Shown here piece after piece: positions 1 to 6,000 of a stretch of 7,196 bases of DNA. The DNA is from Bacillota bacterium. GTDB lineage: Bacteria > Bacillota_I > Bacilli_A > RFN20 > CAG-826. Below the pieces are notes generated by a model, which worked only from the letters and a program-made list of their open reading frames with translations, did no database searches and was not told the DNA's origin. Location: NCBI GenBank assembly GCA_003512585.1, contig DOQE01000083.1, positions 512-7,707 of the forward strand, read 5' to 3'. Position 1 is the stretch's first letter. Every line of letters begins with the position of its first letter. A program made the position numbers and the translations under genes.

Positions 1-82
1 TGTAAACGCATCTTCGTTGGTAAATGCGTAAACAAAATTCCTCTAATTTCTATTTTTAGAAGCAATAAAAAAGGAGAATTAT
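1..82 (+). other. Leader upstream of the first gene
   Basis: This short AT-rich stretch precedes the first start codon and ends with the ribosome binding site. No convincing -35/-10 pair is visible: TCTAAT at 43-48 could act as a -10, but the best upstream partner (TTGGTA at 18-23) is poorly spaced at 19 bases. One forward frame reads to a TAA at 29-31 (VNASSLVNA then stop), which could be the tail of an upstream gene entering from the left, but nine residues cannot be assigned. There is a small TTCTA/TAGAA hairpin at 48-61 with a TTTT loop, too weak to call a terminator. Confidence 0.3.
71..76 (+). promoter_or_regulatory. Ribosome binding site of the anchored binding protein
   Basis: AAGGAG sits six bases before the ATG at 83. 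It is a strong Shine-Dalgarno match and supports that start; the hydrophobic signal peptide begins directly after it. Confidence 0.85.
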
Positions 83-1873
83 ATGAAGGTAACTCTATTA
101 TTGTTAACCTTATCCTCGTTGGGCCTGCTTTTTTCAGCTGGGTTAAAACTAAACGATAGCGATGTAAATGCGGAAGAAGCTAATTCTTCAATGCCTGCTA
201 ATTGGTCTTATCAATGCCTTGATGAAGAGGGAAATATTATTGATGAGCCAATGATGTTTGCTTCTGCTTATAACGATTCAAAACGTGGCAATTCTTTAAA
301 AATGAGCAAAATGGTTTCTGCTTATACCCTTACTTGCTTTAGCGATTCTTTCATTGCTTCTAAAGACACTTCTTATAAATTAACATTCTTTTATAGATCA
401 GATTGCCTTAACGATGATGAGAATCGCATAGTGGCTTCCGTTAAGGAAGCAAAAAGCGATGGCACTTTCTCCACTTCTGAAGTTGTTTCTGCTAAAGGAA
501 GGCAAGATAATTGGAAACAATTTTCAGGGTATTACTCCACTTCAAGTGATTGCGAAAGCTTGACGGTTTCTTTTTCTTCCGTAGGGATGGGGTATTATTT
601 TATAAATGGGGTTAGCCTTGTAGGAAAACCGGCGCCGACTACATTTTTTAATAATTATGGGATTGAAAACACAAAAGAAGATCAAGGTAGTTTTTCTCCC
701 TTTTCTTCCTCTTATCTATCTGATGATGCTTATTCTGGGGAAAGGTCTTTAAAATTAAGCAATCAAGGTTTTAAGACTAATTTTAATGAACTGCCTGAAG
801 GTGAATATGAATTAAGATTCAAATATAAACATGATTTCGAAGATGGCAGTAAGCTTTCCATTAGAATGGATTGCACCGTTGAAAGCCAAACTGGTGATAG
901 TAGGTTATATTACGCTCCTGATGTTTCTGCTGATGGCACTGGTGGAAGCTGGGCTTCTTATTCTTTTAACTTTAAAAAAGTCAATATATCTGCCGGAAGT
1001 ACTTTTTGCTCCATCAATTACATAAAAATATTTTCGTACGGTTCTTTCTTGATTGATGATTTGGAAATAGTTGGAAATGACGGTTTTAATTATATCGTTG
1101 GTGGCAGTTTTGAAGGATATGACGTATCTGGGTTATCTTTATCTGGAACTACTGGAATCGTTAAATGCGATGACGGTTCTTTCTCTTTTGCCGGGACTAA
1201 GGAAGGCTTGTTTGACAATTCCGACCCTTTATTGACTATCGATTGCTCAAAATTAAATTTAACCAATGGCAACTCTTATACTTTAAAATATCAATATACT
1301 GGTGGCTGGTATGGTACGGCTTTGGCCTATTATGGTAGCGATAAGATTTATACTGGTAGTCAAAACGATAATGGATGGAGCGATGTTTCTGTTTCTTTTA
1401 CGGCTAGCGAAGGAAAAAATATCGGGATTAAATTTTGCGAATCCTCATCTAGATTTGCCTATATTAGGAACATTTCCATTGTCGATATAGATAACAATGA
1501 ATATAACACTTCCTTTATTAAAGAATATTCATCCAGTGGTGAGGATGGCGTTGAGTCTTTCCCTTATGGAGGCTTTGCTTATGATTTTCCGATTAGCTCC
1601 GAGGATAGTTCTTCTTTAACTTCTAATGAAAATGAATCCTTTTCTAGGGAAAGTAAAGATAGCGGGGAAGAAGAATCTTCTAGTTGGAGCCAATCTTCCT
1701 ATTTTGAATCTATTAGCAGCGAAGAAAGTAGTGAAAATATAGACACTCCAAATAATGGAAGTAGTGAATCCGATTCGACTTTAATTGGCGTCACAATAGG
1801 CTTGCTTGCTGTTTCTAGCATAGGTTTAGGTGTTGCTATATTTGCTTTAATAAGGAGCAAAAAACATGATTAA
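83..1873 (+). CDS. Membrane-anchored surface protein with three carbohydrate-binding-like modules
   Basis: The product is 596 residues and has no enzyme domain that I can recognise. Residues 1 to about 30 form a signal peptide (MKVTLLLLTL start, cleavage perhaps near NAEE). Three divergent beta-sandwich modules follow at about 40-181, 187-331 and 335-470. Each has a central strand of the type YKLTFFY, YELRFKY or YTLKYQY, and the first two close on a hydrophobic strand plus Val-Gly (INGVSLVG, IDDLEIVG). This pattern resembles CBM4/9-type carbohydrate-binding domains, so sugar binding is inferred from fold style only. Residues 483-565 are a Ser/Glu-rich stalk, 566-590 a membrane helix, and the tail is RSKKHD, placing the modules outside the cell. 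There is no LPXTG motif. The gene overlaps the phosphatase gene by eight bases, which suggests co-translation. It probably captures glycan for the hydrolase encoded downstream; an adhesin is the main alternative. Start and reading frame are near certain, function moderate. Confidence 0.85.
   Translation: MKVTLLLLTLSSLGLLFSAGLKLNDSDVNAEEANSSMPANWSYQCLDEEGNIIDEPMMFASAYNDSKRGNSLKMSKMVSAYTLTCFSDSFIASKDTSYKLTFFYRSDCLNDDENRIVASVKEAKSDGTFSTSEVVSAKGRQDNWKQFSGYYSTSSDCESLTVSFSSVGMGYYFINGVSLVGKPAPTTFFNNYGIENTKEDQGSFSPFSSSYLSDDAYSGERSLKLSNQGFKTNFNELPEGEYELRFKYKHDFEDGSKLSIRMDCTVESQTGDSRLYYAPDVSADGTGGSWASYSFNFKKVNISAGSTFCSINYIKIFSYGSFLIDDLEIVGNDGFNYIVGGSFEGYDVSGLSLSGTTGIVKCDDGSFSFAGTKEGLFDNSDPLLTIDCSKLNLTNGNSYTLKYQYTGGWYGTALAYYGSDKIYTGSQNDNGWSDVSVSFTASEGKNIGIKFCESSSRFAYIRNISIVDIDNNEYNTSFIKEYSSSGEDGVESFPYGGFAYDFPISSEDSSSLTSNENESFSRESKDSGEEESSSWSQSSYFESISSEESSENIDTPNNGSSESDSTLIGVTIGLLAVSSIGLGVAIFALIRSKKHD
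200..1492 (+). repeat. Three divergent copies of a carbohydrate-binding-like module
   Basis: At protein level the three modules (bases about 200-625, 641-1075 and 1085-1492) share a layout: a SLK-type early strand in the first two (NSLKMS, RSLKLS), a Y-x-L-x-[FY]-x-Y core strand, a Trp-containing segment (DNWKQF, GSWASY, NGWSDV) and a closing strand with an Ile/Val-rich end. The DNA itself is not obviously repetitive, so this is old domain duplication rather than a recent tandem repeat. Boundaries are approximate. Confidence 0.55.
1529..1777 (+). other. Ser/Glu-rich extracellular stalk
   Basis: Residues 483-565 of the first protein are low complexity, dominated by Ser, Glu, Asp and Asn (runs such as EEESSSWSQSS and SSEESSE). 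Such segments hold binding modules away from the membrane and are often glycosylated; glycosylation here is inference. Confidence 0.7.
1778..1852 (+). other. C-terminal membrane helix (anchor)
   Basis: Residues 566-590 are a continuous hydrophobic, Gly/Ile/Leu/Val-rich stretch followed by the basic tail RSKKHD. A positive tail after the helix predicts that it stays in the cytoplasm, so the modules before it face outward. This is a single-pass anchor, not a sortase signal. Confidence 0.85.
1852..1857 (+). promoter_or_regulatory. Ribosome binding site of the phosphatase gene, inside the upstream gene
   Basis: AAGGAG lies eight bases before the ATG at 1866 and within the last codons of the preceding gene, where it also encodes part of the helix end and basic tail. 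It decides the overlapping start. Confidence 0.85.
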
Positions 1874-3050
1874 TAAGTATTTTGCCCTTACATGTTTGTT
1901 TTCTATCCTGCTTCCCTTTTCTTTTAAAAGCACTTCTATTTTGGCTAACGGCTTAGACGAGAATGAGTCTTCTACAAAAGAAGAAAATAAATGTTCGATA
2001 AAGCTATATCAAGTCGAAAGTCCTTTTGATTTTCATACGGTTTTGCAAAAGAAATATATTGATGATGGCAACCTTTCTATTGCTAAATACGCTAAGGCTA
2101 ATGCCGAAATCAGCCAACCAATGGGTTTAAAAATAGAATGGGATTTGTTTGATGCGGAAGAAAATAGCAAACCTTATTACACCTTGTCTTTATCTGAGAA
2201 TGAAGATTTTTCAAATGCTTATACATATAAAACATACGATACGTTTTATTATGTTTATAACTTGAAATTGGCAACTAAATATTATTATTCGGTCAAAACT
2301 TCTTTAAATGGAGAAACAATAGAAAGCCCGACTAAGTATTTTGTTACCGCCAATACATTTATTAGAAACATAAAGCTTGATGGCGTCATTAATGTTAGGG
2401 ATGTCGGCGGATGGAGAAACTCAAAAGGCAAATTCATGGTCAAGCAAGGCATGATCTACCGCTCTGGGCCCTTTAATGAGTCCTATCAAACTAGCATGAA
2501 GAAAAATATCACTTCTTCCGGGATTAGCGAAGCCACGAATAGATTGGGGATAAAAACAGAAATTGATTTAAGGACCGTTGATAATAATGAAGTCGGCGGG
2601 CTTAAAACGGCTAGCCCCCTTGGCTATAAAGTCAAATATGTCCAAGCTCCACTTGATTATAATTACCCAGAAAAAATATTTACTTATAAAAATAATGCCG
2701 AGTCTTTTATAAAAATATTTAAAACATTGGGCGATCCGAATAATTATCCTATTGATTTCCATTGCACGGCAGGAGCCGATAGGACTGGATGCGTTGCGTT
2801 TTTAATTAATGGATTGATGGGCGTTTCCGAAGCCGATTTGTATAGGGATTATCTATTTACTAATTTTGCTAACGTTTCTCATTTAAGACAAAGAAGTAGC
2901 ATTGCAAATGCATATGTTAAGACTATAAAAAATAATCCCGGTATAACATTGCAAGATAAAATCGTTTATACGCTTACCTCGATTGGAGTTGATATAAACG
3001 ATTTGAATAGACTTTATTTCCTTATGCAAGAAGGAGGGTATCGGTTATGA
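1866..3050 (+). CDS. Secreted tyrosine/lipid-type phosphatase with fibronectin-III-like domain
   Basis: The product is 394 residues. Residues 1 to about 27 are a signal peptide (MINKYFALTCLF..., possible cleavage after ILA at 25-27). About 45-165 looks like a fibronectin-III-type beta domain (YYTLSLSENEDF, then LATKYYYSVKT). About 166-390 is the phosphatase, of the bacterial tyrosine phosphatase family that includes Listeria LipA (Pfam Y_phosphatase2/3 type). Visible motifs in order are NVRDVGGW (176-183), IYRSG (197-201), TEIDLRT (231-237) and the P-loop HCTAGADRTG (299-308), with C300 as nucleophile and R306 as phosphate-binding residue of the C-x5-R signature. Family members hydrolyse phosphotyrosine, phosphoinositides or other phosphoesters; the substrate here cannot be read from sequence. 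The P-loop has Ala304 where many relatives have Lys. There is no membrane anchor, so the protein is probably released or held by its partners. It overlaps both neighbours, which places it in a surface glycan operon. Family confidence is high, substrate unknown. Confidence 0.93.
   Translation: MINKYFALTCLFSILLPFSFKSTSILANGLDENESSTKEENKCSIKLYQVESPFDFHTVLQKKYIDDGNLSIAKYAKANAEISQPMGLKIEWDLFDAEENSKPYYTLSLSENEDFSNAYTYKTYDTFYYVYNLKLATKYYYSVKTSLNGETIESPTKYFVTANTFIRNIKLDGVINVRDVGGWRNSKGKFMVKQGMIYRSGPFNESYQTSMKKNITSSGISEATNRLGIKTEIDLRTVDNNEVGGLKTASPLGYKVKYVQAPLDYNYPEKIFTYKNNAESFIKIFKTLGDPNNYPIDFHCTAGADRTGCVAFLINGLMGVSEADLYRDYLFTNFANVSHLRQRSSIANAYVKTIKNNPGITLQDKIVYTLTSIGVDINDLNRLYFLMQEGGYRL
2760..2789 (+). 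other. Phosphatase P-loop (C-x5-R active site)
   Basis: These codons encode HCTAGADRTG. Cys300 is the expected thiol nucleophile and Arg306 the phosphate-binding arginine; both are intact, so the enzyme should be active. Confidence 0.9.
3031..3037 (+). promoter_or_regulatory. Ribosome binding site of the glycoside hydrolase gene
   Basis: AAGGAGG, a near-perfect Shine-Dalgarno, lies nine bases before the ATG at 3047 and inside the last codons of the phosphatase gene (the Glu-Gly-Gly codons). An in-frame TAG at 3008-3010 blocks any start further upstream, so 3047 is the only good choice. Confidence 0.88.
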
Positions 3051-6000
3051 TTTTCTCTTCATTATTATCCTTTTTTGCCTTGACTTCTTTATTTGCTACT
3101 AGTCTTTCTTTTTCTCCTGCTAAAAAGAGCATAAGCCAAGAAGTCGATGAGACAAAAGTAGGGGCCATCGCCTCTGAAAACGGTGCTTTTAGTTTTGAAA
3201 GTAGCGAAGGTTGGACCTTTAATGAAAACGATACATGGTCGATTGATAACCATGAGCAATATGACGGCAACCAATCTTTACATGTAGTCCGTTCTAATTA
3301 TGATACCTATTTTAATGCCACGTCTCCTTCCTTTTTACTTGAACCTGGTACTAGATATAGATTTGGCTTTTATTACAAAAGCCAAAATTCATTCGGGACT
3401 TCTTTATCGTTAAACGTTACTACTTATGATTCCTCTTCTAAGGAGATTAGGACAGTAAGCGGCCCAACTACTAGGCTAAATGCCGATTCTATTTCGCCAA
3501 CTTGGAGCGAATTCTTTTTGGAATTACAAACAAAAAACAATGCCGCGAGTGCAAAAGCAACCCTGATTATTAAAAATGGGGTTGCCGATGTTTATTTTGA
3601 TAAAGTATTTTGCGTTAAGACTGGGGACGATGTTTATGATGAAACTTTTTCATTCCCTAAAGCCGATTCAACTTTTCAAAATTGGAATTTAGAAAATGCA
3701 AAGGCCGATAATGATGGCTTGCTAATTGAAGAAAACGGCAAAGCCACAACGGTTTGGAATAGAATGCTTAGTGGATGTGGCTATTCTTTTACTTTTGATG
3801 CTAGATCTGATGTCGAAAGTCATGGAAATGTTCGTTTTGAAATTTTCGATAGCGGGAACAATTCCGTTCAAACTATAGAAAAAGGTTTTGATGTCAACAA
3901 TGATCTAGAACAAAAAGAAGTTGAAATTACCATAAAACGCGGTGTGAAAGCTTATATAAGTTTTAGTTCTAATGCGAAATTGTTTCTAGATAACATACAT
4001 GGGGTCAAAACATATACCCCCAATGATGAATCGGGCTGGCAAGGTCAATGGGTTACCTATCCTGATGGCGATATTACTGCTGATGCGGCTTATCAAAATA
4101 GATGGTATAGGCATAGCTTTGAATTGAGCGAAAAAGTTGTTTCGGCTTCTTTGCAAGCCACTGCCGATGACGTTAGATTCCCTTATTTGAATGGCCATAG
4201 CTTTGGCAGGGGTGGTGTCTGGTCTTCTCCTAACATTGTCGATGTCACCGATTATCTAGTGGTAGGTAAAAATGTTTTTGCCTGCAGAGTATACAATGGC
4301 ACGTATTATTCCGGACTTCTTTTTGAAATCACTATAATTACCGAATCAGGCAAGGTATTATCTATATTTTCTAGCAATTCTACCTTAACTGCCAAAGACA
4401 TTGATTCAAATTCTCAATATATCACCAATGAAGATTTATCTTGGACCGAAATTGATTACGATGATTCTTCTTGGCGTCAATGCTATGTAGTTGGACCCGT
4501 TGGTTCCATGCCTTGGGGATCCATTCCTTTTGTCTCTTTAGCGTCTACCGTTCCTGAATTCGAAGTACTTTCAGCTTCCTTCCCAAAAGAAGTTAAATTA
4601 GGGGATACGATGTCTCTTTCCATTACTTGGAAGATTAAAGAAAAAATAGAAAAACCTTTTTCTATGACCGTTTCTTTCTGGGGCAAATATTCTTCCGATA
4701 ACGATGAAACTAGCCCAATTAAGTCGACTCTTCGCCAAGTAAGTGGCGAAGAAATGAACAATTGGGAAGTAAATACCCCAATTAGTATTGATTACGAGCT
4801 TGATATTCCTGATTATATGGATGAAGGTTCATACATGCTTCAATTCGATGAAGATCAAATGAAGCTTATAAATAATGTTGATTTTACCAACAACAAGCTT
4901 CGTGGCTATTACACCAAATTTGCCCCAACTGAAATTAAATTAGAAAAAAGTGAAATAATTCGCGAAAAGGACATCACTAAATTAAAAATCGGCGAAGAAG
5001 AATATGCCCCATATTTATTTATGCAAAGCGATGGACTTAAATACTTTAAGCCTTCCTATGCCACTAAAATGTATGAATCGGGAGTAAAGCTACTTTCTGT
5101 TGGCAATAACAAAGTTGTCGATACCATTACTGGCGAATCGACTTGGACAAATGATGACGAATACAATTTCGAGCCCTTCGATAACACGATTTATACGACT
5201 TTATCTGGTGCTCCTAAGGCTAAAATATTGGTCATGATTAGTTGCGACCCGCCTTCTTGGTGGTTAAATAAATATCCAGAAGAAAGGGCTTTAAGCCAAA
5301 ATGGTGGAACGGATTCGATTTCTTATGCTTCCAAACGTTGGGTAAAAGATGTTTGTAAATATATTAGAGCGGTCCTTGAACATATGAAATCGATGCCTTA
5401 TGCCGCCCATATATTTGCCGTTAAATTCGCCCAAGGGGCTACCTATGAATGGCAAGAATATGGAATGGAAATAGGCAATTGTTCTGATTTTTCTACCGTT
5501 GCCCAAAATGGTTTTAGGGAATTCTTAAAAGAAAAATATAAAACCAATGATGCTTTGCAAACTGCCTGGGGTAATGGTTTAGTCACATTTGATAACGCGA
5601 CCATTCCTGCCTTTGGGGAAAGAGAACCGCTAACCTATGGCTCTCTATTGGATGGAGTCAAGCAAAGAAGTGTCTTGGATTATCAAGACTTCAAAGCCAA
5701 AAATGTCACTGAATCCATTCTTGCGTTCTCTAATGTTGTTAAAGAAGTATCAAATGGAATGTGGTTAGCGGGAACTTATCAAGGCTATATAACTAACGCC
5801 CTTACTTATGAAGGAAGTGGCATTGGAAACAATCAATTTGCTAGATTATTGGAAAAAGATAGCAATTGCGATTTCTTTTGCGGACCTATTTCCTATATGA
5901 CAAGGTTATCTGGCTATAGCAATTCTTATATGCAAGCCGTTACTAGCATAGTCAATGCCGGTAAGCTTTGCTTAACTGAGTTTGATGAAAGGACCGTCGC

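Noticed and set aside
1..34. Possible inverted repeat ACGCA (6-10) / TGCGT (25-29), or an operator
   Set aside because: Only five bases pair; the flanking bases repeat directly (TAAA) but do not extend the palindrome.
48..61. TTCTA/TAGAA inverted repeat with a TTTT loop before the first gene
   Set aside because: The stem is only five AT-rich pairs and no clean T-run follows, so neither a terminator nor an operator can be claimed.
1302..1490. Short plus-strand open frame inside the first gene
   Set aside because: It is an out-of-frame shadow of the third binding module and has no ribosome binding site or recognisable product.
1778..1873. LPXTG-type sortase anchor at the end of the first protein
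   Set aside because: No LPXTG or close variant precedes the helix; the region reads directly from the Ser-rich stalk into a plain membrane helix.
3048..3106. Mycoplasma-type code with TGA read as tryptophan
   Set aside because: Trp is encoded by TGG many times in all genes, and reading through the TGA at 3048-3050 gives a low-quality extension that meets another TGA within about 17 codons, while a proper signal peptide starts in the overlapping frame.
3022..3274. Two open frames on the minus strand (3022-3270 and 3089-3274)
   Set aside because: They lie opposite the start of the hydrolase gene, whose signal peptide and ribosome binding site are convincing; the minus-strand peptides show no recognisable domain.
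4483..4761. 92-codon open frame on the minus strand
   Set aside because: It is antisense to the Ig-like region of the hydrolase, with no domain and no ribosome binding site that I could support.
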